A DNA stretch of 18,905 nt from Ectocarpus siliculosus (GCA_000310025.1 FN649749.1:95847-114751); one strand, 5' to 3'; shown: positions 1 through 10,013, numbered from the stretch's first letter. Program-made: numbers and translations. Notes: a model not told the origin generated them from the letters alone.

Positions 1-534
1 TGGGCGGTGGAGGACTTAGAGCTAAGACACCCCAAAACTCTCCGGCGGGAGATCCAAAATGGATCGGACGATGGAGGGGGGGGGGGTGCTCGTTGCTTGA
101 AGTGGACCAATATAACATAGAGCCATCCAAGCAAAGCTTATTACTCACCTGAACGACCTGACCAACCACGCAAAAACTGCGGAGCTAGATGTGCGGCACG
201 CACAATGAATTGTTTTCGATTGGAGAGAGGCGAGTACAAAGCAGTAAGGAATTGTCGGCCAAACTTTCGGCAGATAGGTCTACTCGGGAGCGTAAGTGGG
301 GTAGCAACCCATGGTGGAGCGTACACGAGAAGCTGGACGTTGGTGTACGATCCATCCCGGCGTGTGAGTAGGATCTTAGGCTATGCAAGTCGTCCCTGAA
401 CTTATTGTGGTGAAAATGACCTCCCAGGAGGAAAGTAGCCTGTACCGCGGGACTTCGGAGATGATAAATTGGGTGGTCGGGGGACGTCTGCGGTGTTTAC
501 TAAGTAGAACGCCCGGCACAAGACTGGGGTACTT
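1..534. other. Left flank / probable 5' region of the retrotransposon
   Basis: Only short open frames of about 60 codons occur here on both strands, and none looks like a conserved protein. There is a G run near 76-87. The sequence may be 5' untranslated region of the retrotransposon, but no boundary is visible and no other feature can be supported. Confidence 0.3.
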
Positions 535-573
535 GTGCCAGGAGGTGTGAACTTGGATCTAGACTACGAGCCC

Positions 574-726
574 ATGTTGGAGGCGCTATTTAGCGTCGGT
601 GAGCCGGCAAAAGAACTGAAAGGAACCGCAACCCCCACCGGACACTCGGATTGGGAAGGCCGAGTATTCCGTATACCTTACCTGAAAAAACACGAAAAAC
701 AAGTGGCCGCGGTCCAGTTGCTGTAG
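574..726 (+). CDS. Possible short upstream ORF of the retrotransposon
   Basis: A 50-codon frame runs from ATG at 574 to TAG at 724-726, and stays open upstream to at least 535. The stop lies 5 nt before the ATG at 732 that opens the main retrotransposon ORF, a spacing that would suit termination-reinitiation. It has no cysteine knuckles or other ORF1 features. It could be the tail of a degenerate ORF1, an upstream regulatory ORF, or chance. The main frame itself is open back to 603, so the two frames overlap. Confidence 0.25.
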   Translation: MLEALFSVGEPAKELKGTATPTGHSDWEGRVFRIPYLKKHEKQVAAVQLL

Positions 727-731
727 AGATC

Positions 732-3700
732 ATGAGGATGGTGAAGAAGCCGGGAGGATGGAAGCAGAAACTGTGGAAGGGAGACAGGTTGGAGCTGCTG
801 CTGTTTGGAATTCCAAGGGACATGACGAGGATAGAGTTCAAGAACTGTTGTGACACGGAGGGACTGCACTGCCTAGCAAGGGGAGAACTAGGCAGAGAGC
901 ATGAACATTTCCGGGTGAAATTGACCAAGGGAGACAGTCAAGAGTGCTTGGGGGTTGACATCGAGAAGCTGTCGAACTACGTAAGGAAGTTTGGATGGAG
1001 GGTTTGTGTCGCGAACATGATAGAAACAGAGAAGGTAAGGCAACAGGAGGCGAGGGCGATAGAGGCGAAGAAGAGACCGGGCGGGGGAGACGAGCAGGCA
1101 AATCAGAAGAACGCCGAGAAGAAGCGGAAGGCGAAGGATAGAGTGCGCAAAATCTCCAATAGGGAAAAGCACAAGCTGAGAGTGGGGTCGTGGAACGTGT
1201 GCGGGTTCGCAAGGAGTGAGCGCAAGCGGTTGGAAATAGTGGACCAAGTAGAACAAAGCGATCTGGATGTAGTGGGGATCCAAGATACGTGGGAACTGAA
1301 GGATGAGGACGTGGTAAGCAAACTAGGGAAGTACCGGTGGGTAGGGAAGGCAAGAAAGGGCTTAGACCCGAAGAAAAAGGGGGAGGGGGGAGTCGGATTC
1401 CTGGTCAAGGAACACTTGTTTGACGTGGTGGAAGTAGTGGTGAAAACGGAGTTCGAGGAAAGCCTATGGCTTAAGATACCTGGGGAGCGGGGTGAGAAAG
1501 ATTTGTTTTTAGGGAACGTATACGTCCCACCGTCGTCGAAGAAAGTCGCAAGCAAGACGCAGGAGAACTTCGGACAAATTGGGGAAGATGTCCAGAGGTT
1601 CAGTAGGAAGGGAGAAGTTGTCATGGTGGGCGATTTCAACTCCAGAGTAGGGAAAGCTTGCAGTAGAGGACAGGCGATCGGGCAGCACGGAGAAGACAAA
1701 GTGAATGACAACGGAGTGAGGATGCTTGAATTCTTGGGAAACAACGAGCTGATGGTGTTGAACGGTAGGAGGGAAAGCGATAAGCCGGAGTTCACCAGGC
1801 AGAGGGCAGTTTGCAATGAATACTCGATCCTCGACTACATCCTGGTAGATAGGGGGAGCACACAGGTCCCGGAGCTGCACGTAAGTGCGATAGATATACG
1901 TTCGACCGACCATTTCCTCATATGGGCAAACATCGGCCGATCTAGAAAGACGGAGAGTAAGAAAAAGAGGAAAGTGTTCCGGTGGAAAGTAGAGCGTTTG
2001 GGAGACGAGGGGACACGCGATGAATTCCAGAAGAGATTGGCTGGTAGTGTAGAACCCTTCAGGAAACTGCTGAGAAGCGTCGAAGACGGAAAGGTAGACG
2101 CACAAGCAGCAGGGGACAGCGTGATTGAAGGATGGGAGTCCATAGTGAACACAACGGCAGAGAGAGTAGTGGGAAAGAAGGTGGTACGATGTGGGGTATC
2201 GGTTAAGTGGTGGGATGACGAACTGAAAGAAGAAATAGGGGAACGTAGAGAAGTCTTCAAGCAGTACCTGGGTGAGGGGTCTGAAGAGAGTTGGGAAAAG
2301 TACAGGGCCAAGAGGAAACAGGTGAAGGGACTAGTGAAAAAGAAGAAAAAGTGCATTTGGGACGAAGTAGTGCAGAAGGCCAACGGAGGCCTGGAGAGGA
2401 ACGTCAAGCAGATGTGGGAAGGGATTAGTGGGATGGTAAAAAAGACCGCGCAAGGGGGGGATACAGGGGTAGCAACATTGCGAGGTGTGAACGGTGGACT
2501 AGTCAGCAGTGGGAAGGGAAAAAGGGAAGTTCTAGCAGGACACTACAAGAGACTTGGAGTGCCGTCGGAGAATGAAGATTTTGACCAAGTGTTTAAGAAG
2601 GAGGTGGACGCATGGGCCCAGAAAGAAGAAGAGACATCAAAGGCAGACGTTGGGAACGTAGAACTAGAAAAGGAGTTCACTGAGGACGAGGTTGAGGCGT
2701 GTGTGAACAAGCTGCAGTGCCACAAAGCAGCAGGGGCGGATGGGATAGTCAACGAGTTCATGAAGTTTGGGGGGAAGGGGATGATCCAGCTGATGGTACT
2801 GCTGTACAACTGGGTGTGGAAAAACGAGTATGCGCCAAGTAGATGGAGGGAAGGAGTGGTTGTGAACTTGTTTAAGAAAGGAGACAAGACTGACCCAGGA
2901 AACTACAGGGGTATCACACTGTTGAACGCAGTAGGAAAAGTGTTTTGTAAGCTGCTGAACGATAGGATAGTGGGAGTATTGGAGAAGAAACGTAGCATTA
3001 GTGAGGGCCAGGCAGGTTTCCGACAGAAGAGGGGGTGCGTAGACCACGCATTCACGGTAGGGAGAATCATCCAAGGTAGAAAGAGGGCGGGAAAGCGGAC
3101 GTACTGCTTCTTCCTGGACGTGAAAAAGGCATACGATACCGTATGGAGAAATGGGCTGTGGAAACAATTATCCAAGTACGGGATCAAGGGGAAAATGTGG
3201 AGAGTGCTGAAGAAGATGACAGAGTGTACGAAAAGCGCGGTCATGCTAGACGGAGAACTTTCTAAATTCTTCGACCTTGAGCAAGGGGTCCCACAAGGTT
3301 GCACGCTGTCCCCAACATTGTTCCAGGTGTTCATCAACGATCTGTTGGAAGTCGTAGAGGCAGTCCGGAAGGGAGTAAAAGTAGGGGACACGGAAACGTT
3401 GGTGTCAGGAATGCTGTTTGCGGATGATTTTGTTGGTATGTCGGACACCCCTGAGGGACTGCAACTGCAAATTGACGCGGCGAAGAAGTTTACTGATAAG
3501 TGGAGATTGTCTGCCAACGTTACGAAGAGTGCCGTCATGGTATGCAACGAGGGCAGGGAGGAACCAGTAGAACATAGATGGAAGTGGGGGATCGAGGAGA
3601 TTGCAGTAGTGGACCAGTACACATACCTCGGAGTAGAGATCGCAAAAGATTGCTCGTGGAATGCACACATGTCCAAGGTAGCGGAAAAGGGCAAAGCACG

Positions 3701-4754
3701 AGCAGGGAAGCTGCACCCAATACTCGCAAACCGGCACCTTGATACACGCATCAAATTGACGGTGTTGAAGAGCGTAATCGTACCGCCGCTAGAGTACGCC
3801 GGAGAAGTATGGGAAGGAAATAAGAAGGTAGTGAAAGAACTCGAGGCGGCGCAGATGAAAGCAGCGAAAATCATCCTAGGATGCTCCAAGCGCACAAGTA
3901 ATGCAGCAGTCAGGGCAGAATTGGGGATCCAATCCCTACGGTCGGGAAGAGACGTAAGGAAGCTGACATGGCAGTATCGCATGTGCGGGATGGGAGAGGA
4001 GAGGTTGCCGAGAATAGTATGGGAGGCGAAGTGGGCAAACAAAAAGAGGGGTAGACAACCCACGGAATGGGTCAAGGTTGTAGAGGACGTATGGAAGGGA
4101 TTGGACATCGACGAAGATGAAACGCTGGAAACGGAGGGTCTACAGGGGTTCAAGAAGAAGATATATGTTGCTTGTGCCGACAGAGAAGAACAGAATCTAA
4201 GGAAAGAATCCAAGGATAAGGAGGGTCTAGAAGTGTACGGAATGTTGAAAGAAGGAATAGGGTTCAAGGATTACCTACATGGACCAATGGATGCAGGGAC
4301 AAAGCTGAAGGTCAAATTCAGGACCGGGGACATAGGCCTTCGCGAACGTCGACGAAGACATAGGACGGTAGACGACGAAGACGATAAGTTCAAATGCGAT
4401 TGCGGCTTCGAATGCGAAGACAGTGTTCATGTAGTCGCGGAATGTCCGTGGTACGAAAAGGAGAGGGAAGTGTACATGACTGAGCTGGGAAGAATACAAG
4501 TGACATACAGGGAGATGTTTGAGGCATGGAATAGAGAGGAGAGGACGGTAGCGGTACTGGGGAGTAGAAAGTGGTTTGAAAAGGCGGGAAGGGACATCGG
4601 TAGGATAGACAAACTAGGGAAGACATTTTTGAGCCACCTTTGGCAAAGTAGGAAGGAACGATTGGCCATCGGTGATCGGTCCTGTGGGAACAATGCTCCG
4701 TCCTCTCGAGGACGCGTGGTCAATGGTCTAACCGCTAAGGCATGCAAAACATAA
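732..4754 (+). CDS. Retrotransposon polyprotein: APE-like endonuclease + reverse transcriptase
   Basis: The 1340-aa protein would nick target DNA and copy the element's RNA in place. The start is taken as the first ATG in a frame open from 603. A basic Lys/Arg-rich stretch (about residues 100-150) precedes the endonuclease: 'GSWNVCG' (N155), 'GIQDTWE', 'GDFNSRVG' (D301), and 'STDHF' (H394) near its end. Reverse transcriptase blocks follow: 'AAGADGIVNEF', 'NYRGITLLN', 'QAGFRQKRGC', motif A 'FLDVKKAYD' (D796), motif B 'GVPQGCTLSP', motif C 'FADD' (F at residue 896) and 'YTYLGVE'. A C-terminal knuckle C-x-C-x3-C-x4-H-x4-C spans residues 1222-1238. All RT aspartates are present. The endonuclease glutamate usually seen as 'QE' is Asp here ('QDTW'), a conservative change that may or may not weaken cutting. 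No RNase H was seen. Confidence 0.93.
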   Translation: MRMVKKPGGWKQKLWKGDRLELLLFGIPRDMTRIEFKNCCDTEGLHCLARGELGREHEHFRVKLTKGDSQECLGVDIEKLSNYVRKFGWRVCVANMIETEKVRQQEARAIEAKKRPGGGDEQANQKNAEKKRKAKDRVRKISNREKHKLRVGSWNVCGFARSERKRLEIVDQVEQSDLDVVGIQDTWELKDEDVVSKLGKYRWVGKARKGLDPKKKGEGGVGFLVKEHLFDVVEVVVKTEFEESLWLKIPGERGEKDLFLGNVYVPPSSKKVASKTQENFGQIGEDVQRFSRKGEVVMVGDFNSRVGKACSRGQAIGQHGEDKVNDNGVRMLEFLGNNELMVLNGRRESDKPEFTRQRAVCNEYSILDYILVDRGSTQVPELHVSAIDIRSTDHFLIWANIGRSRKTESKKKRKVFRWKVERLGDEGTRDEFQKRLAGSVEPFRKLLRSVEDGKVDAQAAGDSVIEGWESIVNTTAERVVGKKVVRCGVSVKWWDDELKEEIGERREVFKQYLGEGSEESWEKYRAKRKQVKGLVKKKKKCIWDEVVQKANGGLERNVKQMWEGISGMVKKTAQGGDTGVATLRGVNGGLVSSGKGKREVLAGHYKRLGVPSENEDFDQVFKKEVDAWAQKEEETSKADVGNVELEKEFTEDEVEACVNKLQCHKAAGADGIVNEFMKFGGKGMIQLMVLLYNWVWKNEYAPSRWREGVVVNLFKKGDKTDPGNYRGITLLNAVGKVFCKLLNDRIVGVLEKKRSISEGQAGFRQKRGCVDHAFTVGRIIQGRKRAGKRTYCFFLDVKKAYDTVWRNGLWKQLSKYGIKGKMWRVLKKMTECTKSAVMLDGELSKFFDLEQGVPQGCTLSPTLFQVFINDLLEVVEAVRKGVKVGDTETLVSGMLFADDFVGMSDTPEGLQLQIDAAKKFTDKWRLSANVTKSAVMVCNEGREEPVEHRWKWGIEEIAVVDQYTYLGVEIAKDCSWNAHMSKVAEKGKARAGKLHPILANRHLDTRIKLTVLKSVIVPPLEYAGEVWEGNKKVVKELEAAQMKAAKIILGCSKRTSNAAVRAELGIQSLRSGRDVRKLTWQYRMCGMGEERLPRIVWEAKWANKKRGRQPTEWVKVVEDVWKGLDIDEDETLETEGLQGFKKKIYVACADREEQNLRKESKDKEGLEVYGMLKEGIGFKDYLHGPMDAGTKLKVKFRTGDIGLRERRRRHRTVDDEDDKFKCDCGFECEDSVHVVAECPWYEKEREVYMTELGRIQVTYREMFEAWNREERTVAVLGSRKWFEKAGRDIGRIDKLGKTFLSHLWQSRKERLAIGDRSCGNNAPSSRGRVVNGLTAKACKT

Positions 4755-5130
4755 GAGTACGCCCCCCCCCCACCCCCCGGTCCACCTCCCTGCGCAACTA
4801 GGAGCTAAAATTCGCCCCGGGCGGAAACGCGCGCTCTAGCCGGCTTGAAAGTATTAGGCTGAAGTTCGTCCGTCTGATGTCTCGTACCCCGGGGTCGTCG
4901 TATCTCGTGGATGGATGCATCCAACGGAAGTGAAGCACGGACGGACCTGTTCAACCACCAACAAGGACGCGCAAAATATGTCATTGAAACATGGAGTTAG
5001 AATAAATCAGACCACACGATCTTTCGGCACGACGTGGAGATCTGACGTGCAATAATGCCGGGCACGACATCCCCAACCCCAATCCCAAGGAACGATATAT
5101 TATGTACCTGCCTGAAGAAGTAGCCAGATC
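4755..5130 (+). other. 3' flank of the retrotransposon, non-coding
   Basis: The segment lies between the retrotransposon stop and the stop codon of the opposite-strand gene. It starts with two C runs (about 4763-4778) and contains no convincing coding frame. It probably holds the 3' untranslated region of the element, but no terminal poly-A or clear microsatellite tail marks its end. Confidence 0.4.
5001..5006 (+). promoter_or_regulatory. Candidate polyadenylation signal AATAAA
   Basis: An exact AATAAA lies 247 nt after the retrotransposon stop codon. Its position would suit 3' end formation of the element's RNA. The hexamer can occur by chance, and its use in this organism is not established. 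Confidence 0.3.
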
Positions 5131-7093
5131 TCAGTTCCAGGCGTCGGTTACGAGATCCACAACCCCATCATCTGTGTCTCCATAACTCCAGTTGGAGTCG
5201 ACGCTCTTCTCGCTCACCCCGTCAGGTTCCCCATCGCTGGAGCCAGATTCGCTCGAATCCAACTTGATCAAATCGTCGAGTGCTCCGACCGAACCGTCGC
5301 CGTTATCGTCCGACTCGGGGTCCTCCAACTCTTCATCGGCGTAGCGATGCTTCTCGCGTGTCCCGGGGGTGTTCTTCAGGGCAGGGTCACTCTCCACGTC
5401 GGCTCGAACAATTCTACCAGCTGCCCGCACGACGGACATCCTTGCGTCTGCGTCCTCCGTGTCCTTCTCGACTTCCTTCAGAATCGACTCGAGAGACCTA
5501 CCCTTATCCGCTAGCTGGTTGGATGGTGGCTGTGCGGGTGCTTTACGTCGAGCACGCAGCATAAACTCAACGAGATGCTTGTCCCCAAGGGCGTTTGGGA
5601 AGAGGAAGAGTTCCCGCTCGCGTGCATCTCCTTGCGCTCCGTCGGCTCGGACCAATCGTGATTTGCTGTCGGGGTCTGCGTCCATCCCGGTAAACAAGTC
5701 CAGCACGATGCTTCGTTCGTACTTCCCCGTTATCTCCTCCATGCCAACCTTCGCTCGTTCAGCAGTTAGCCAACCGGCGACGTCCTGCCAGCAAAGGATA
5801 TCACCTCGACCGAGGACGTCATCCACCATCCTCCGCACCGTGCTCAAAGGCTCTAGAAGCGTCGGCGCCTCGTCCCTCGATCCACATGGCTTGTTCGCTG
5901 CTTGCTCTGGCGGTTTGTCGTCTCTCTTCATGCCGTTCAAGCGGATCTGGTAGCAAGCGGCCGCACCACCAGTCACCATCACTCACCATCGCATTACCCT
6001 CCGCGACATGATCTCCTGCAGCATCCATGGGATACCACCTTACGCGGCTCTTGTCCGATTTCCGGTACTTGCATTTACTGCATTGGCGAAGCTCTGCCTT
6101 CCTTTCTTTCTCGGCGAAATAAGCTAGGAAGCAGTCTGGGCGTTGGCAGAGGCAGTCCTTGCTGGGACTAAAGTCTCGCACGATAGCTAGAGGCAGGGTT
6201 TTCTCTCCTTGTCTCAACGCGGCTACGAAGGTTACAGCTCGCCCTAGCCGGTCCGCGCGGAGGTGCGTGAAACCTTCGTCGTCCGGCAATCTGTGGCATG
6301 CCGAACATAGTCTCTCGTCGGCCGAGTGGACTACACTCCCGGGGCATGTGCTACACTCGGTGCGAGGGTAGTGTGTAACCCAACCGCATTCCTGACGGCC
6401 GCACGCCTTTTTTCGCTTCTTGCCTGTTGGTTGTCCTACAGGTAGCACCGCCGGGCCAGAAAGTCTCCTACCCGCATTCCGCTTGCCTGGCAGATGACCG
6501 GCTTGTCTTGGGTTCCCGCCGTGGCTCCTACGCCGAGTATCAACGGGGTTATTCCCCCCGGCCTCTGATTGTCGCCGTTCATCTTCGGCAATCGCGCGAT
6601 CTCTACGAGCCGTGGCCTCCCTCCTGGCCTCGCTCTGCTGCTTGTAGTAATCCTCCTCCTCGAGCTTGCTCTCGAGGTTGGGTAGGCACCCACCCGTGAC
6701 ACTAGCAGAGGGCCTCCTCTTCCTCCTCCGTTTCCTGCCCGACCGGGTCTTTCCTCCCGTCCGACGGACACGTGCACCGGAATCTCCCGCGTCGCGCTTT
6801 GTCGCGGCGATGGCGGTGCGCGCCTCGTTGGTTAGGTTACCCTCTCCCCTGCTCCCGCTCCGTCTCCGTTCACTTGTGGCGTCTCCTTCTGTGTCGTCGA
6901 CCACTGGCTGACGCGGGGTTAGCGCGCCTTCCGTGAGCTGGCGAAGGGTTAGTATCGGCTGTATACCCCCGCTTCCGGGTGTAGAAGGGCTCCCATACTG
7001 GTTCCGAGGCAACGCCGGTGGCGTACCCGGTAGAGCTGTGGGGCTCTTCACCCCACAAGCCGGTTGACCCACCCTACGTGGACGGGAATTCAT
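5131..7093 (-). CDS. Hypothetical two-exon protein: basic Cys-rich region then acidic tail
   Basis: No family is recognised. Exon 1 is complement 5987-7093, from the first ATG in a frame open to a stop at 7205, and exon 2 is complement 5131-5946. The joined protein would have about 640 aa. The first part is rich in Arg, Gly and Ser with a basic stretch ('RSGRKRRRKRR') and a helical Glu/Arg segment. It is followed by paired cysteines: 'CGRQEC', 'CSTC', 'CSAC', 'CLCQRPDC' and 'CSKCKYRK', which suggests zinc-binding modules. The second exon encodes a helical segment and an acidic Ser/Asp/Glu C-terminus with 'SDGEPDG' and 'DTDDGVVD'. The arrangement (basic, zinc-knuckle, acidic tail) hints at a nuclear nucleic-acid or chromatin role, but this is inference. 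Without the proposed intron the gene is frameshifted, so a pseudogene remains possible. It lies tail-to-tail with the retrotransposon. Confidence 0.55.
5947..5986 (-). other. Candidate 40-nt intron (GTGAGT...CAG)
   Basis: On the - strand a GTGAGT donor follows the codon run 'GNAM' and a 'CTACCAG' acceptor lies 40 nt from the donor. Removing it joins the two reading frames at phase 0. A second AG (intron end at 5926, 61 nt) also preserves frame. A 40-nt intron is very short for an intron-rich genome, so an ordinary frameshift mutation or a sequence error is the alternative. Confidence 0.4.
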
Positions 7094-7151
7094 CTGGCAG
7101 CAGCTCGACCTATGCCGGCCGTTTTTCCATGCATTCAAAACCTGACCAGAG

Positions 7152-7662
7152 TTACGACAACAACATGTTACGTTTGCACGTACAGCTATAAGCCAGGCGC
7201 ACGCCTATTCGTGGGGTGGGATTTTCGGTGCCTCTTGACAGCCATGCATAAGGTCTGATCCTCTTTATGGGCGCGCGTATGCACCTGAGAACGCAACGGA
7301 CAGAAACCTGTTCAAATACGTAGTTATACTCTAGAGTGTCTGCAGCTAAGCGCCCCGAGTCATGTTCGGCTCGTATATTGGCAAAGCACCGAGCGTAATA
7401 ATTGAACTCGAAGAAATCGTACTTGCCCTCTTGAAGCCCAATCTGTCTGCAATTTGTAGTGATAGGCTGACCCTGAGCTGGCATTATTGTATCGAGCATT
7501 TCCATCGTATCTTGGGGTGGGAATGGTGTATCCAAAGATGTATGTACCTACAAGAGGGCTGCGGACCCACGGCATAGACTCTTCTGAAATTTGAATTTTG
7601 AACACACCATGCTTATCCCCTGCCACACTAAATCGCCTCAAACCTTTTGCATTAGGTGGCAA
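7152..7662 (-). pseudogene. Possible decayed coding sequence in two overlapping frames
   Basis: One - strand frame (7360-7662) and a second one (7152-7535) overlap and look protein-like in adjoining parts: 'KHGVFKIQISEES' in the first, then 'GKYDFFEFNYYARCF' in the second. A TAG followed by GTTGT just upstream of the first frame could be a splice acceptor. The first frames carry no ATG that serves as a clear start. A single frameshift, or an unseen intron, would connect them. No family is recognised, and chance open frames are possible. Confidence 0.25.
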
Positions 7663-8300
7663 TACAACCTAGGTATAAGGTGGTAGCATAGTTAGGCTGC
7701 AATACAACCACCTCGCGCAGAGGTCGGGTCGCATGTGAAGCTCGCTCCCTGATTGTGGAGCTGCTGCATGGTGGTACACTCTAGCTAAAGTCCAACTTTT
7801 TCACCCTACCGTTCACAACTGTACGTATAAAACATACCCTGGTGTACCCTGGCATCTTATTTACATAAATCTCTTGAAATCTGGACAGTTTATGCTCTCG
7901 TTCGCCCTCTAGAGCCGATGCTAGGTGTGGAGGTCTGGTGCCGAGCGAGCCGCCTGATCAGAGGGGTTTCCACAAGGGGCTGCGTTCCCGTTGGAAGCAT
8001 TATTCGGCGTACTTACTTTTTTTTTTTTCAGCCGTGCAGCACTGTGCGACGACTCTTTTTTTCCCCCCGAAACGTCTTTCTTGTTGACGATACTCTGTGG
8101 GCACAGCGGTGTACAGCAGTACACCGGTGCATGTCTGACTGCAAGCTACTGCTGTGTGTGTGCTATCGCCGGGCTCGAGCTGCCGGCTGCCGCAGATAGC
8201 CACTAACACTAACACAAAGAGGGTCGGCGAGCTAGCTTCTACCTTTGGAAGCCACGTTCTTTGTACCGTTCCAGAAAAAAGCCAGGAGAGGCGAACCACG
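7663..8300. other. Intergenic region, no supported gene
   Basis: No convincing frame is seen on either strand. It contains a short repeated motif, 'CAATACAACC' at about 7660 and again near 7700, a TATA-like ATAAAAC near 7826, and T- or C-rich runs around 8018-8070. The latter part leads into the presumed 5' leader of the next gene. Confidence 0.35.
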
Positions 8301-8569
8301 TTTTCGTTTTGGGAGCCAGCTGCACGTGTGTGTGCAGCGAAGTCGGTTTGGAGATCAACACACACATCATCTTCCACCTGCTGCCACAGCTAGTTCCACC
8401 TGCCGCGCCGACTGGAGAACGAGCACATCGGCTTGCCCAGATCCCACAGCAAGCCAGGACAAGTGGACGGGGATTCGAAAGGAAAGGAAGCGAAAACACG
8501 GAACGGCGAGCGAGCAGGGCGGACGGACGGACCAACTCTGGCGAGCGCTAATAACAACACGTCGTCGCC

Positions 8570-8778
8570 ATGAGCAACTTCGTGGTTAACCAGAGCCTGT
8601 CCATCAACCAACGGAGGTGTGGTGCAGTTCGTAGCGGTAACATGTACTCTACGAGCTCTTGGTGTAACGGCAAGCAGTAGCAGCAGCAGCAGCAGCAGCG
8701 GTACAGCCCCTACTTTCTCTCTGGTGACATTTCAGACAAAAACTGACAAAATCATTCAACGAACCCAAGAAGGCAGAG
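8570..8778 (+). CDS. Candidate first two exons of an unrecognised gene (gene X)
   Basis: ATG at 8570 sits in a good context (GTCGCCATGA) after a purine-rich leader. The frame begins MSNFVVNQSLSINQR. Exon 1 would end at 8616 before GTGTGG. Exon 2 would start at 8736 after a pyrimidine-rich tract ending in TTTCAG and end at 8778 before GTGTAC. The 47 and 43 nt join in frame to give 30 codons, the second part reading 'KSFNEPKKAE'. The intron holds a (CAG)n run. Neither donor is strong, and the link to the exons at 10014 and 12032 is assumed from strand and order only. Confidence 0.35.
8676..8699 (+). repeat. (CAG)n microsatellite
   Basis: A short run of CAG/AGC triplets with one TAG near its start. 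It lies in the putative first intron of gene X. Confidence 0.85.
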
Positions 8779-9872
8779 GTGTACAAAAGCGCCCATTGTT
8801 CCAATACGGCCAACACGCATTTCCACGTGCTTCGAACTTCCAGGCATCTTCTATCCCTCTTGCTCTGTTGGCTTCACACCACGCCCCCCTCCTGCAGCAG
8901 TCTCCTTTCTATCACAGCTCAGTTGGATCGACGCGTAGTTGATGTTATCGTGCGCATCGCATTTTCTGTGGGTCGACTTGTTTCGGACCAATCTGAGAAA
9001 CATAGCGGTCCTACAACACCTTCATGGCGTACCTGACCTGATCTTACCTCGCGTTGTATGCATAACACGTACAAGTAGAGCAGTATCAACTGCCGCGTGC
9101 CATTGCCATGTCGAACACACACAGCTACGTCCTTTGAGTCGTGGTAACGCGCTCGAATTTGGATGGACAAATTGCTTTCCCGGAGGTGCTGGTGCAGCAG
9201 CAGTAGCTACCGCAGCAGTATTTAGTTCCGCCGCCCCTTCCTTCCCCCTGGTGGTTGATGTTGAGCGATGCTAGTGCGGAGCAGCCGGCAGCAGCAGCGC
9301 ATCATGATCCAGTCCTTCAGCCGTGTCGGGTGTGGACCTCGTGATCCAAGAGGATCAAAGCGTGTAACCACGGGAATCTTGCTTAGTATTATACCCCTGT
9401 TCTAGCCTGTGGTGAAGCGCTTCTTGCTCTGCGCCGAAAGCGGACGGTCGTCGGGTCGTCGTCGGTTGGTTGCAACAACACCGAACGAACATGACCGGAC
9501 GGGTTATTTTTGAACGGTTTGCTTGCTACTACAGCAGTAGGACCTGCAAGAAAACGCGTGACCAGGTACAATTATATCCAAAGCCTTTCTCCGTGGATCT
9601 CCACTTATTAAAGCCAAACGACGGCATGCACAGCGGTACATATCAGCGTACTGGTTGTTCTCGAGTCAAGAAAATAGAAAATGCCACGGAGAGAACACCC
9701 GATGCTGTCGTTGTTGTGCTGGTCCGCTGTCGGGGACGATGAAGGTGATGACGGCGATGCCACATGGACACAGACAGCGGGGTGACATTGAGGTTGGCGC
9801 TCTGCCTCCTTTTGTTGAAGTTGTCCATGGTTGGGGGCAAAAAATGAATGTCGGTTTTTTTAAGCCCGATGG
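8779..9872. other. Unresolved segment with several open frames, probably introns and small exons
   Basis: Frames without clear starts are open at 8939-9274 ('LRNIAVLQHLHGVPDLILP'), 8739-9036, 9470-9742 and 9655-9909 ('GDIEVGALPPFVEVVHG'). Each shows some protein-like stretches, but competing frames overlap and no chain of splice sites could be chosen with confidence. It may hold internal exons of gene X. Confidence 0.25.
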
Positions 9873-10006
9873 GTTGTTGTTGTTGTTGTTGTTGTTGTCT
9901 TCACATTAAAAACCGTTCCGATCTCTCTCTACCCAGTACCTTCGTATGTCCGTACTGATCCAACACTTGACGCGGTCGATTCCCGTGGTCACAGGTTAAC
10001 TTACCC
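9873..10006 (-). repeat. SINE-like dispersed repeat, copy A, with (GTT)n/(AAC)n tail
   Basis: The + strand reads (GTT)8-9 and then TCTTCACATTAAAAACCGTT. This is nearly identical, over the first 50 bases and again around GTGGTCACA, to the reverse complement of copy B (10936-11047); it is also similar to copy C (16770-16865). In the element's own sense the triplet tail is (AAC)n at its 3' end. The outer 5' end is not defined and fades near 10006-10020. Confidence 0.75.
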
Positions 10007-10013
10007 TAAAAAG

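Larger units (their letters stand above)
535..5006 (+). mobile_element. Non-LTR (LINE-type) retrotransposon, apparently intact ORF
   Basis: The core is a 1340-codon ORF with an endonuclease followed by a reverse transcriptase, the order used by APE-type non-LTR retrotransposons that move by target-primed reverse transcription. No LTRs or integrase are visible. Both element ends are unresolved: no target-site duplication was found, and the limits given run from a small upstream ORF to an AATAAA motif at 5001. The coding strand is strongly purine-rich, unlike its surroundings. The undamaged long frame suggests recent insertion. The clade is uncertain; absence of an obvious RNase H domain and the 'NYRGITLL' block fit an RTE/CR1-like group, but only a phylogeny would settle it. 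Confidence 0.8.

Noticed and set aside
2903-4267. 454-aa - strand frame and other long - strand frames under the retrotransposon
   Set aside because: They lie opposite the RT ORF and reflect its purine bias, which removes stop codons from the other strand; they show no protein motifs.
7825-7832. TATA-like motif as a promoter for gene X
   Set aside because: It lies about 740 bp before the candidate start codon with no other promoter evidence.
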